Shown: positions 37,801-44,302, counted from the stretch's first letter. The stretch: 64,000 bases of DNA from Thalassovita sp. (GCF_963691685.1 NZ_OY829290.1:124001-188000); one strand, 5' to 3'. The notes: generated by a model from the letters alone, not told the origin. A program made the numbers and translations.

Positions 37801-39650
37801 CGGCGGATGTGGCCAATCTTGGCGATGGCGACAATGCCCTGATCGGTGACAATGGCTGGATTGAACAGACCGCTGCGCATCTGCGTCTGGTCTCAACCGT
37901 GGTGAACAACGGCGGCAATGACAACGTGACCACCGGGGCGGGCCATGACAGCCTGATCCTTGGCGCGGCGAGTGATCTGGTCGAGGCAGGTGATGGTGAC
38001 AACCGGATTCTTGGTGACAATGGTGAGATCCTGGTCAACACCAGCGGCATCAGCCAGGTGTTCGCAACCCATGGTCTGGATGGTGCGGATACGATCACCA
38101 CAGGTGCAGGTCTGGATGTGATCATCGGGGCCTTGGGGGCGGACAGCATTCAGGCGGGCCATGGCGATAACACTGTGATCGGTGACATGGGGATCATCAC
38201 CCAGGAGGCCGGCCTTGCCGGCGCGGCAACGCGCACGGCTGTGACGCAGACCGTGGGCACGGGGGACAATGACACCATCACCGCGCTGGATGGGGTTGAT
38301 GTGATCCTAGGCGGTGCGGGCGCGGATCGGATTTCCTCGGGCGCGGGTGACGATCTGATCCTTGGCGATGATGGCAACTGGACCTCGGCCCATATGACCG
38401 GGCTGGGTCAGGCAACGGTTGAGGTGATGCAGACCGGTGGCGATGATTGGATCGATGCCGGCGCAGACAATGACATCGTTATGGCCGCACAGGGCAATGA
38501 CACCGTTCTGGCCCAAGCGGGTGAGGACGTGGTTCTGGGCGATGATGGCACCGTGACCTTCCGCAATGAAACGGATGTGGAAACGCTGCTGCTGACCAAT
38601 CAGGATCGTGGCGGTGATGATGAGCTGACCGCGCTTGGTGGTTCGGGCGACAACATCATCATCGGCCAGTTCGGCAATGACAGCATCACCGGTGGTCTGG
38701 ATGATGACCTGTTGGTCGGGGACCTGGTTACCCTGCAGTTCGACAGTCACCAGAACGTGCTGCCGGGTCAGTCCGCCTGGGACCGGATGAGCCGTATGGT
38801 TGGCATCCGCGAAGATCTGGGTTTTGACGACACGCTTTATGGCTCTGATGGGGATGACTTCATTATGGGCGGCTTCGGCGATGACATCATCTATGGTGAG
38901 GCCGGGCAGGACTTCCTGATCGGGGAAACCGTGATCTACGTCCGCAGCTGGTCGTTCAACACCGAAGGCCTGCTGGATGAGGTGATCACCGTCGACACCA
39001 ACTTTGCTTTCCTTGATGGCGGCTATGATGAGATGAGCGGCGGCAGCGGCTTTGACATCATGGTGGGCGGTCTGGGCCCGGATCTGTTCTACGGCGACAC
39101 GGCTGAGGATCTGCTGCAGTCGGATGGCTATGCGGGCCTGTTCCGCGCCACCTGGGGGATTGATGGCTTTGCCGGCGACACGCCGCACCGGGCGCTTTAC
39201 ACCTCAAACTATGCCGGTCTGGGCGCCACCGATGTGGTCTCTGCCGCGCAAGAAGAGGATTCCATCGGTGTGCCACTGAAGTTCACCTCCCCCGAAGAGG
39301 TCGAGGATGAGGTTGTGGCCGAAGAGACTGAGATCGAAGTGTCTGAGGGCTATCAGGCTGAGGCGCGGCCGCTGCAACGCGGTCAGATCGTGGCCCATGT
39401 GCTGGCCTATCTGGAAAGCGCTGCGGTCACCGATGCGCTGGCCAATGCAATTGCCGCCGGGGCGGATCTGGATCTGGTGCGCGGAGCGCTGATTGAAAGC
39501 ACGATCAACGATCTTGGGTCCCTGTCGCGCATGGGCGCGGTGGAGTTCGAAGCGCTGATCGTTGAGGTGGTGGATTATCTCCTCAGCAGGGTTGTCACTG
39601 ACCGTGATGCGGTTACACAGATGGAAAAATTGGCCCTCGCGGCTGAGTAA
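25827..39650 (+). CDS. Giant LEPR-xLL / RTX calcium-binding surface protein (4,607 residues)
   Basis: This one reading frame of 13.8 kb begins with a short basic leader, then LLEPRVMLDA at residues 26-35, the LEPR-xLL N-terminal tag of very large exported proteins. Residues about 36-2510 are acidic, beta-rich modules without RTX. An EF-hand loop (D-P-N-D-D-G-K-L-R-I-P-E) sits at 2422-2433. From about 2730 to 4430 run RTX-like GGxGxD/LGDNG repeats, including three 168-residue tandem units. An acidic linker (near 4490) and a helical tail of about 100 residues end the protein. There is no classical N-terminal signal peptide. It likely acts as an adhesin or biofilm matrix protein that folds in calcium. 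GGAG precedes the ATG. Confidence 0.88.
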   Translation: MGHNSKITRTNAVKVAPLSVDLKTGLLEPRVMLDANLEWDLNASSALTSVLAGIAQSFEDQFTAVSNVLETFTDQADDAFAAISPLLETSQGILAGANDTEVVDLNPVVEVADRITKAITDLKGTLQDVIDTATFDTMAANINSVIGANKVSATDLGGLYTYANFADGTVSDDIDTFIAGLGVSNTAVARAAFDDNLAAAFGLGSNENFALTLTDVGPADNKLITFTQQKDGLNNDITTAVDVAINLPEVFTDMTSMLQQAIPGLTLPIDILSGSDSGALISFELQSIAVYDDPAEGNALTLDQVGLNIHNFDFAPLVQVGGAIDAAVGTEASLGLLSLNVTALELATFGVYAETTSGFNLGFQTDFTAGPVPSNEWFGHGHSLSVEARIQEVGSNTAVAFGGVDPHRLAEVAFDGTLAFGSVDQNFSGVVGFSSVLDTNSASGLVQGISDTATADFDLTLNGGVADVSPELAAAIESAIEGLAAMGVSEMTGFLEDVGNTIASALRDAAFDLAIPLTDIRMSQVIDEVASVFSSLAQQFTIDPDAFGMTQEVDDPDNAGQTLTEKLPNSLMGAADSHDGLALNDAQWAELLAYDQLQLGIVTPDGNPTSQIVTIDLWTGGVDTSDEQARMNSLLDALNGALGTYGITAALSFLGGLKLSSTANGNGNYNSFAVLAGRRQSDGSWDDTVSLAQFGFDDGQLSEAEDAFSTDGGATNFSGTIARFTTGVSGFEFGTFDMTALEGVSSVRFTITVDGEEQEVDVQSSSGPGFGSLSGFIADFQGALDGKGYHVNVSTNAAGDGLAFDRGTDADGAEETRGFEFNVDPSKLMKALSVDTLIDWVNTELDKTMPGATLELTSEGELIFSFPDLVKTLSITGDDGVTLNTGDLSIGVLNNMSLEAALAAEMRAQFSSGIGIDLAGLATDLITDSGEANALEASRGFGDELLDAVLDNTFLNDLSLDVGVTGSATDIIGTADLGIVSVNIGSEDASQNILALDTQLQATLIGRDAEGAFNEQLSFRNLYEAVADKVDLVDGEVVHTQAPGIGSLLGRFDLKGGIVVDGAGQALAAGGAPIANAGEIQHVTDAFGYTGGDELAQFLFRLGDVKINVAGISGINEDLVDGISATILDLKDIQGSYDVQLLSNDPNALAAIDGLSALEDGDILDTLVAIANVLVVVGDTLSEKMPFLDANIPLLNLSILDQIQFAADFLQALQDLRNDPQSGLDKVEAYLEGVFGQDTVTLTWDGDAQTILFDLEFKFLEDYQKELPFNLDLAALLGDQLADIVGPDLADVVSGLVDVSGDGALIFDPDLAMKFSFGIDLSPTLVTPTVIAQSTQDINALSTVSSFNLAPGGGNDLRLTWIDNDTGEQKRVEVNLEGLTTLGDVVAAIDTAVKAEFGATVSFAYDEASGQITLSDSNNTIIDDTDVTALFGASEVAGADDGGALTVALDAGFTAFADELIFTVSVNGTPVEVTIPAEADRTRAGFIAAANVALQNTYLARNVLSASALPIPAVQLSNLFDLVDDGGTLKLRATDYPQALGYEAITFTVSGDDQSQDIAFKVESLGGSNVARALGFAGDSGFSAGDMTSEVIYDGVTAGAPRVYLDTVNTGIIASFTAGVNDGLELKLGLGPIEVMVENGHALITAGDDAGSPAFLRLGINDIDGDEHADQYDLSHVFEISNDPAVGYADLFDLDAAMAIDVFLPMSDTLGLFDPTTDGLSWKADLLVTPDDFVLANLTSANWSTSLEGALMDIYNGVALAVGDGLGEIKFEMPDLSEFLENLNVLAILNDPKLVLGGLDMLLNQMQQIFDDYLSGINLPVVGDAIGAGVTFFDDFRLNVVQKALAWAETPLADGSYPTTVDFLTGVVNDALNDLLGTSGTQYLQAYLNTDGATEDSYLYVALNFNAIIFDEEVAIDFDLGVPGFDLAVEDGSKVRMTLDYIVNIGFGYDGKGFFLLNDTDENEVSIDFTVDAGSFEGSMSLFGILGVNAEAVTVTNGTVTERASASGQSGTAQLTASLGADLYGDTGLQILNPDDQPDGTGGVTADSAYRDFSGVDVRDGLGNRMDWEKVVYLAQLDTSNLISFDFVAGFDIQIGLEANVLNPETGQPIEFGGAQVIPSVMTELIFEGGYSVADGLNIDKLMFNQVRLDANVLYDALLKPILDPVMGFIEPLADFFKFLSTPPVSFLVDILGNVFPIIAMADTVITVGNQVTQMLVTLNRTGGMVIFGDYDFTGNADDIESGESTMSSMDQSNISRSNADSATQGGGFGVFGDPNKGLSAELPLLTDPFSALNILLGNFDEVDLVRAKFTLFNVDTGVIDVADKLLSEFGMPGWVKKIVKSAFKATFEARFIAKFEVGYDMSGIVNFVNSYDPERLLDGVFIDAAPGSLVDAYLGASVRLNAGLAGLSSNFHVGVQLSFNDPNDDGKLRIPELIALVEAAADSPGDTLGYLFRGSASYKFKLSVWAGISLPWPLPDLKWSTTVFNFGDSIDFGGLKPPAQLATDPGDTGNTAILNVGARAGGSMSTIEGDGDDRIVVDGPNSPFQVTLKSGGQTIQGSFDQTAGAIIVPAGNGNNTVDLSGVNNGIPTVTYTGTGADQITLPPSGVHVVFAGDGIDRITAPSGATGTYVIFGEGGADTVNIPSGNVIYFGDDDFGMRDLFLSEFSSGGVTEAKLLALLGIDASGNPNPSAAANYDYNGGKLNLHNLLSVYTADTQLKAAKDVETVTVGNGNHVILTGAGDDQITGVLTGTGNVHVFSGAGEDVISIGGSDVYIEGGAGADLIKVDGARTEVWGWGKAAGEDGLTASEAIKAMALKDKGDILIGGSGADQLFGQLGQDILEGGAGADVLAGGLENDLINGGLFDMSDSSGTALALSDIDLSVQRTSGLVVASEDIADGNDTVRGGDGADVLIGGGDRDSISGGIGNDILLGDFGTVTFSASMVAKHATTTFDTSSNGGTDVLKGEQGNDILIGGLSDAGLPEVLEDYEGNNIFLGDFGEISGSRILEVPTLIRGIASASGGDDVIRAGRGNDMILGGEGADEIYAGLGADFVLGDLGQIDLTGPSMTGTGSAHDGNDTIVLGVDTPSEYTNPALEDLMDVVIAGGGNDTIAAQAAGLAVLSDSGTINMTSVGVNALRSYVPLGSTPTSDEEAADARAKNLIRAMVADMISAAHSGDGADQLTTTGGDVAAILGGGADGATLADGTIYVMGDDGSIRIDDNSSYTGREVVMTSTASVTAGNGDQITAANGTALVVAGDGNDTISTGNGTSAVMSDSGTLTHDSRSADLSVSLVADVTPGSGDDHVTVGNGDMQLMLGEGADTLIAGNGDFDVLADSGTLRNNAAERFLQLDASQAGGNDSLTVGAGDHIAALGLGDDEARFGLGTTAVLGDVGTVSLTRSTGDLRLSSEGITAGGNDDVTTSDGNDWVLLGSGADTLAAGNGDNLILGDNGVIDVTAAETTLTSTDDATGGVDSVTSGTGHDWVNLGEGADWAHLGAGDNLVMGDNGVIRVAGTSTTLTTQSPALGGNDTITALGGNDMMALGNGADVADLGEGNNIGLGDSGVIAVTPTQTRVESNTAAEGGNDSLTSGAGLDVMVLGSGDDTLAAGSGDNLILGDNGVIDVTAAETTLTSTDDATGGVDSVTSGTGHDWVNLGEGADWAHLGAGDNLVMGDNGVIRVAGTSTTLTTQSPALGGNDTITALGGNDMMALGNGADVADLGEGNNIGLGDSGVIAVTPTQTRVESNTAAEGGNDSLTSGAGLDVMVLGSGDDTLAAGSGDNLILGDNGVIDVTAAETTLTSTDDATGGADSVTSGTGTDWVNLGEGADWAHLGAGDNLVMGDNGVIRVAGTSTTLTTQSPSLGGNDTLTALSGNDMMALGNGADVADLGEGNNIGLGDNGVIAVTPTQTRVATSSPELGGNDSLTSGAGQDTIVLGVGDDTLAAGDGDNLILGDNGEITVTSDRTYLTSDTPDQAGADSVTAGSGSDFVVLGGAADVANLGDGDNALIGDNGWIEQTAAHLRLVSTVVNNGGNDNVTTGAGHDSLILGAASDLVEAGDGDNRILGDNGEILVNTSGISQVFATHGLDGADTITTGAGLDVIIGALGADSIQAGHGDNTVIGDMGIITQEAGLAGAATRTAVTQTVGTGDNDTITALDGVDVILGGAGADRISSGAGDDLILGDDGNWTSAHMTGLGQATVEVMQTGGDDWIDAGADNDIVMAAQGNDTVLAQAGEDVVLGDDGTVTFRNETDVETLLLTNQDRGGDDELTALGGSGDNIIIGQFGNDSITGGLDDDLLVGDLVTLQFDSHQNVLPGQSAWDRMSRMVGIREDLGFDDTLYGSDGDDFIMGGFGDDIIYGEAGQDFLIGETVIYVRSWSFNTEGLLDEVITVDTNFAFLDGGYDEMSGGSGFDIMVGGLGPDLFYGDTAEDLLQSDGYAGLFRATWGIDGFAGDTPHRALYTSNYAGLGATDVVSAAQEEDSIGVPLKFTSPEEVEDEVVAEETEIEVSEGYQAEARPLQRGQIVAHVLAYLESAAVTDALANAIAAGADLDLVRGALIESTINDLGSLSRMGAVEFEALIVEVVDYLLSRVVTDRDAVTQMEKLALAAE
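36151..37662 (+). repeat. Three tandem 504-bp repeats inside the giant gene
   Basis: The sequence acaa(c/t)ctgatccttggcga recurs at 36151, 36655 and 37159, with a variant at 37663, giving an exact 504-bp (168-codon) period. Units 1 and 2 look nearly identical at the DNA level from about 36200 to 36650, while unit 3 has diverged in the middle. In protein terms this is residues about 3442-3945. Copy number is likely to vary between strains by recombination. Confidence 0.9.
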
Positions 39651-39700
39651 ACTGGCCGCGTGACTTGGCTGAACAACAACGAAGATGTGAGACGGATAAC

Positions 39701-40000
39701 ATGACGGAAAAAGTAACCGGCGCCCCGACCGCGCTGAACGGCACGACCATCAACTGGGATGACAGCGAAATGGTCAGCGCCTACGCCAATGTTGGCACCG
39801 CAACGGCCAACCGCGAAGAGTTCTTCTTGCTGTTTGGCACCCACCAGCACTGGCGCGGCAGCCGTGAGGAAACCGCAGAGGTGGATGTGAAGCTGGCCAA
39901 TCGTATCGTGATGAGCCCCTTTGCGGCCAAACGTCTGGCGGTGATCCTGACCCAGTCGATCAAAGCCTATGAAAACCAGTTTGGTGAAATCGAAACCTGA
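39701..40000 (+). CDS. DUF3467-family small protein
   Basis: A 99-residue cytoplasmic protein. It keeps the DUF3467 features: an N-terminal strand with EFFLLFG, a central VDVKLANRIVMSPFAAKRL, and the helix TQSIKAYENQFGEIE. The molecular role of the family is not known. Its place between the giant gene and the inner-membrane parts, 50 bases after the giant stop, suggests a chaperone or targeting factor for the giant protein. The start is ATG 39701 (MTEKV); an upstream in-frame TTG is less likely. Confidence 0.8.
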   Translation: MTEKVTGAPTALNGTTINWDDSEMVSAYANVGTATANREEFFLLFGTHQHWRGSREETAEVDVKLANRIVMSPFAAKRLAVILTQSIKAYENQFGEIET

Positions 40001-40013
40001 TTGAGCGGTTGCG

Positions 40014-41660
40014 ATGCTGGAAGATGTAAGCGCGGTTCTGCAGTTTGAGGCAGCGCCAGACGCCGATGCGGTGGTGCTGAAGGGTGCCTTGCCTGCGGGG
40101 ATGTCTGTCCAGGATCTGCGCGCCATGTGCGCCGATAAACCCAATATGCGAAAACTGGCAGAGCGGCTGGCGATTGTCCTGCCGGTCGCCACCACGCCGC
40201 CGCGCTGGCAGGCCTGGGTCTTTGACACGGTGCCACCGCTGAACGCGCTGTCGGCGCTGGTCCAGGACATTCAGGCGCGCGGGGCCGCGGTTCTGGCGGC
40301 CTCTGATGCGGCGCAGCCCGGGCAACAGGGCGCAGCGGCCTCGGTCACGATGGCCGATGGTCAGGCCGCGCCCGATACCGCGGCGGTGGTGGCCCTGACC
40401 GCGCTGGGGCAGGGCAGCAAACGCAGGGTCAAAGCGGTGCTGCAGGTCATCGCCAATGCGATGATTGAAACCGGCTTGTGCCAGTTTGCGGCATTGGCTG
40501 AACTGCGTCGCGGCAAGGTGCGGGCGCTGACCTTAAGCGATCAGGCCGGCGAACCCTACGCAGATGAGCTGCGCCATGTGATCCTGCACCAGGTCGGTGA
40601 TGAGCCGCAGCAGCGCCGTATCCCTGCCAATGATTTCAGCGCTGAAAACCTGGATCCCGCATTGTTGGGCGATATGTTTGGGGGCGGTGATCTGGTGCTG
40701 GACCTGCCCGCCGCAGGCACCCATGGCTATGCGTTCATGCTGTTTTGCGCCACACCACAGGCGGAGGCGCAGCTTGCCGCGTTAAAGGCGGTGTTGGCGG
40801 CATCCTTGCCGGGACGCACCCCGCGCCCCATGCGCGCCTTGGCGTTGCGTGGTGCAGCGTTGACCGCAACGGCGGCGCTGCTGGTCTGGCTGGCCTTGCC
40901 CGCCCCGTTGAAAGTGACCGCAACCGCGACCAGTCTGCCAGCTTCGGCCCAGGCGATGGCACTGCCATTTGAGGCCTTTCTGGAACAGATGCATGTGCGG
41001 GTGGGCGATCAGGTGGCCGCTGGCGATCCCATTGCCGATCTGCGGGCGCCGAACCTGCTGGATCAGCGCGCCGATCTGGTGGCGCAGATCGCAATTGAAG
41101 AGGTTTCGGCGCAATCGGCCCTCTCGGCCAATGACTATGGGGCCTATGTCCTGTCAGAACAGAAGATCGCGCAGAACCGCAAACGACTGGATCAGCTTGA
41201 GGAGCGGTTGGCGCAGTTGCGGTTGCGCGCGCCTTTCGACGCCCGCGTGGTGCAGGCACTGGGGCATGAGGTCTTGGGTGCCTACCAGCCCACTGGTGAA
41301 AACATCGCTGTGGTTCAGCCCGAAAACCGCTATGCGGCGCGGCTGAAGATCGCCCGCGTTGATGCGCCATTGTTGCAGGTCGGTCAAAGCGGTGAGATTT
41401 GGTTTCGCGGCATATCCGGGCAGGAATGGCAGCTGGAGGTGACCAGCGCCCCCAGCCTGACCGTGGATCCCACCTCCGGCGAAGAAGAGCTGACGCTTAA
41501 GGCGGAACTGTTGGGGCAGGATCAGGCGCGGCTTTTCGCGGGGCTGACAGGGTTTGCCAGGATTGAAGTCGGCGAACAGATGCGGGCGCTGGTTCTCAGC
41601 CGCTATGCGCGGGAATACATCAGGATGAAGCTGTGGACCTGGTTCGACTTCCAACTCTGA
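40014..41660 (+). CDS. Inner-membrane HlyD-type adaptor with a cytoplasmic GAF-like domain
   Basis: A 548-residue protein. Residues 1-130 match nothing I know. Residues about 135-265 look GAF-like (VLQVIANAMIETGLCQFAAL, then strand-rich). One membrane helix lies near 276-295 (LRGAALTATAALLVWLAL). From about 300 there is a periplasmic HlyD module: lipoyl half EQMHVRVGDQVAAGDPIADL, a short coiled coil, lipoyl half LRLRAPFDARVVQALGHEVL, and a beta-barrel. The C-terminus RYAREYIRMKLWTWFDF is unusual. It overlaps the protease gene by 28 bases, so the two are coupled and probably form one complex. Confidence 0.8.
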   Translation: MLEDVSAVLQFEAAPDADAVVLKGALPAGMSVQDLRAMCADKPNMRKLAERLAIVLPVATTPPRWQAWVFDTVPPLNALSALVQDIQARGAAVLAASDAAQPGQQGAAASVTMADGQAAPDTAAVVALTALGQGSKRRVKAVLQVIANAMIETGLCQFAALAELRRGKVRALTLSDQAGEPYADELRHVILHQVGDEPQQRRIPANDFSAENLDPALLGDMFGGGDLVLDLPAAGTHGYAFMLFCATPQAEAQLAALKAVLAASLPGRTPRPMRALALRGAALTATAALLVWLALPAPLKVTATATSLPASAQAMALPFEAFLEQMHVRVGDQVAAGDPIADLRAPNLLDQRADLVAQIAIEEVSAQSALSANDYGAYVLSEQKIAQNRKRLDQLEERLAQLRLRAPFDARVVQALGHEVLGAYQPTGENIAVVQPENRYAARLKIARVDAPLLQVGQSGEIWFRGISGQEWQLEVTSAPSLTVDPTSGEEELTLKAELLGQDQARLFAGLTGFARIEVGEQMRALVLSRYAREYIRMKLWTWFDFQL

Positions 41661-43615
41661 GGCAGATCAAGCTGCGGCTGGCGGCCGAAGGGGGGCGGGC
41701 GATCTATCTGGTGCAGGACCTCTCAACCGGGCGTATTTTCACGCTGCCGGCCAAAGTGGCCCATGCGGTGCGCAACAGTCAGATCGCGGTCAGTGATCCG
41801 CACCGCGCCGCTGACGCCAAAGCATCGGTCGATGAAGAGGTTGCGAAAGAAGTTTACGGCTTCCTGCATATGATGAAGGCGGTGCAGGCCACCGATCTGC
41901 TGAAGCGCAAACCTTTCAATCCCTTGTTCATGAACCTGCCGCTGTTTGATCTGGGCCCCTGGCAGCGCCACCTGCAAGGTCTGGCGCGGCTGGTGGTCGG
42001 CTGGCAGAGCTTTGTGGCATTGGCGCTTCTGGCGGCGCTGTGTTTTTCGCTGGGTGTGCGCAACAACTGGGCCATTTTGGACGCGTTTCAGAATGTCTTT
42101 TCGTTGCAGGCGCTGCTGAGCTTCGGCCTTGTTGCCCCGTTTTTGAAACTGATCCACGAAGCCGGTCACGTGCTGACTGCCACGCGCTACGGCGTGCGGG
42201 TAAGGCAGTTTGGGGTGATGGTGATCGGGCTTTACCCGATGCCTTTTGTGGATTGTTCAGACGCGGATATGACCGCACGGCGACGCCACCGCGTGGCCAT
42301 CAGCCTGGCGGGCATTGTGACGGATGTGTTCATCGGCCTGATCGCCTTTGCGCTCTGGCATGTGACCGAGGGCAATTTTTTCCATGTGCTTCTGGGCAAT
42401 ATCTTTGTGTTTTCGACGCTCAATTCGATCCTGTTCAACGCCAATCCGCTGATCAAGCTGGATGGCTACTACGCGCTGACCGATGCCTTGGGGCGGCGCA
42501 ATTTCTACACCCGGGCCATGGCCACGCTCAGCGGCGCGCGCGACTGGGTGGTCAGCTTTGGCGCACAGGGCCAAAGCCTGCGGGGCTGGCGCCGCAAAGG
42601 GCTGGCGGGCTATGCGCTGGCCACCGTGCTTTACCGGGTGAACATCCTGTGGATTATCGCCAGCGCAATGATGCCGAAATACTTGGGGCTTGGTGCGGTT
42701 CTGACCGCTTGGGGGGCGTTGGCCATGTTTGCACTACCGTTGATGCGGGATCGGCCGCAAAACCCGGCCACGGATCGCCCAAAGCTCACGCGGGTATGGG
42801 GCTGGCGCCTTGGGATCCTGTCGGCGCTAGTGGCCGGTCTGTTTCTGCTCAAATGGCCGTTTTCCACCGTTGTGCCGGTCTCCCTCGACATCACGGGCAG
42901 TTATCAGATCACCGTCCGCAGTCCCGGGTTTGTGGACACACGTGCGGGCTATGGCCCGGTCACGGCTGGGCAGGTGATCTTGCAACAGGACAATGTTGTG
43001 CTGGCAGATGAACTGGCCATGTTGACCGAGGAGCTGCGCGGGGCGGCCCTGCTTTATGAGGCGGTGCGGGGCGCGGATCCGGCCAAGGCGCAAGCGGCAC
43101 AGGAAAAGATCGCGTCCTTGCGGGAACGGCAGGCCAATGTTCTGGCGGAACAGGCAAACCTGACCCTCACCGCAGCGACTGCAGGGGTGTTCATGCCGCT
43201 GACCTCAATGGAGGCGCGGCGCTGGCTGGGGCCGGGTGATCTAGCAGGTGCCTTGCTGCCGCAGGACGGCGCGGCGGTGCTGACCGGCGCCTTCCCTGAG
43301 CGTTATGTGACGCTTTACCGGGGTGGGGTGGCTGAGGCGACGCTTAAGGTGGCGGGTCAGTATCAATCGGTGCCGGTCTCCGGTCTGGATCTGAGCGAAG
43401 TGATGCAGCGCAACAGCGAAAGCGGTGCGCGCAGCTGGCAGTTGCGCCTGCGTCATGAGGCGGCAAGTGCGTCCCAGATGGTTGGGCAACCGGGCCAATT
43501 GCGCCTGTCGTTTGAACGGGCGCCGGCCTGGCGGCATCTGCAGTTCTGGTGGCAAGGCGTGGTTGAGAAGTATCGCAGTGCCCAGCTGATCGAACGGGAA
43601 ACGCTGCTGGACTAG
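41633..43615 (+). CDS. M50 (site-2-protease-like) membrane metallopeptidase fused to an HlyD-like domain
   Basis: A 660-residue multipass protein. The N-terminal 80 residues resemble a PqqD-like recognition fold (IYLVQDLSTGRIFTLPA). The zinc motif is H-E-A-G-H at 175-179 in LKLIHEAGHVLTATRYGV, and the second S2P motif N-P-L-I-K-L-D-G spans 271-278. About eight hydrophobic segments are present up to residue 415. A periplasmic HlyD-like hairpin with a coiled coil (about 475-520) ends the protein. All metal ligands look intact. The GTG start at 41633 lies inside the preceding gene. It may cut or thread the LEPR-xLL leader at the inner membrane. Confidence 0.85.
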   Translation: MDLVRLPTLRQIKLRLAAEGGRAIYLVQDLSTGRIFTLPAKVAHAVRNSQIAVSDPHRAADAKASVDEEVAKEVYGFLHMMKAVQATDLLKRKPFNPLFMNLPLFDLGPWQRHLQGLARLVVGWQSFVALALLAALCFSLGVRNNWAILDAFQNVFSLQALLSFGLVAPFLKLIHEAGHVLTATRYGVRVRQFGVMVIGLYPMPFVDCSDADMTARRRHRVAISLAGIVTDVFIGLIAFALWHVTEGNFFHVLLGNIFVFSTLNSILFNANPLIKLDGYYALTDALGRRNFYTRAMATLSGARDWVVSFGAQGQSLRGWRRKGLAGYALATVLYRVNILWIIASAMMPKYLGLGAVLTAWGALAMFALPLMRDRPQNPATDRPKLTRVWGWRLGILSALVAGLFLLKWPFSTVVPVSLDITGSYQITVRSPGFVDTRAGYGPVTAGQVILQQDNVVLADELAMLTEELRGAALLYEAVRGADPAKAQAAQEKIASLRERQANVLAEQANLTLTAATAGVFMPLTSMEARRWLGPGDLAGALLPQDGAAVLTGAFPERYVTLYRGGVAEATLKVAGQYQSVPVSGLDLSEVMQRNSESGARSWQLRLRHEAASASQMVGQPGQLRLSFERAPAWRHLQFWWQGVVEKYRSAQLIERETLLD

Positions 43616-43625
43616 GCGCTGAGAA

Positions 43626-44294
43626 TTAGCCCGCCGGATAAACGCCCAGGATTGGCCCATGGGCGTGTAGCAACCCGATGTAGAGGTTGACCGCGATCAC
43701 CAGCCGCAGCACCAATCCGCCCCAGCTGAGGGGGGCGTGCAGGTAGGGCGCCTGTCGCGTGGCGTTTTGCAGGCTTTCCCATTCGGGCATCTCACGCTTT
43801 TTGCGCCGATCAATCAGGCGCATGCCCATAAGGGCAAACAGGCCAAACACCGTGAACAAAATGGCATGGGCCAGCTGACCGTTTGGCACCAGATGGGCAA
43901 AGGCCCAGAGGGCGAGGGCCAGCAGGATGGGGTGGCGGGTATAGCGGATCAGGCCGGGACGTTTGGGATCAAAGCTGGCGTTGTTGCGGCCGCCGAAGGA
44001 AAACGGGTTGGGCCGCGCCACGCCAAGGCACAGGATCAGGCAGAACAGCGCCATTGCGGTGAACGGCACATGGTTCTGCCACGGCGCCCAGTCCCATAGC
44101 ACCACCACCGGCGCCCGGCTCGCCGCCATCACCAGCCAGTACAGCGCGGCCAGGCTGAGGACCGAATAGCCGACGCTGAAGCCGCGCTTGCCTAACAGGC
44201 CCTGCAGCTGCGCCTTGGTTGCAGGGCGCGTGGGGATGTTATGGGCGGCAAAAAAGCCCAGAAAGGCGGCGATATATTCAAACCAGTCTGTCAT
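43626..44294 (-). CDS. NnrU-family membrane protein
   Basis: A 222-residue integral membrane protein with about six helices, of the NnrU family (FGGRNNASFDPKRPGLIRYTRHPILLA, split here as GGRNNASFDPKRPGLIRYTR then HPILLALALWAF). NnrU is linked with nitrite/nitric-oxide respiration in denitrifiers, but members also occur without it. No nir or nor gene is near. Its stop faces the protease gene with a 10-base gap, and pncB lies upstream on the same strand eight bases away. Confidence 0.85.
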   Translation of the reverse strand: MTDWFEYIAAFLGFFAAHNIPTRPATKAQLQGLLGKRGFSVGYSVLSLAALYWLVMAASRAPVVVLWDWAPWQNHVPFTAMALFCLILCLGVARPNPFSFGGRNNASFDPKRPGLIRYTRHPILLALALWAFAHLVPNGQLAHAILFTVFGLFALMGMRLIDRRKKREMPEWESLQNATRQAPYLHAPLSWGGLVLRLVIAVNLYIGLLHAHGPILGVYPAG

Positions 44295-44302
44295 AGGGTG
44301 GG

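Noticed and set aside
34776..37880. A 1,034-codon open frame on the minus strand opposite the RTX repeats
   Set aside because: It is a by-product of GC-rich repetitive coding DNA. It mirrors the 504-bp repeat, has no ribosome-binding site, and its protein is low-complexity His/Ala/Val/Thr. The plus-strand frame is much longer and has clear domains.
22306..43615. Ordinary type I secretion locus
   Set aside because: No ABC exporter with Walker motifs is encoded between or beside these genes. The inner-membrane protein is an M50 protease with an HlyD-like tail.
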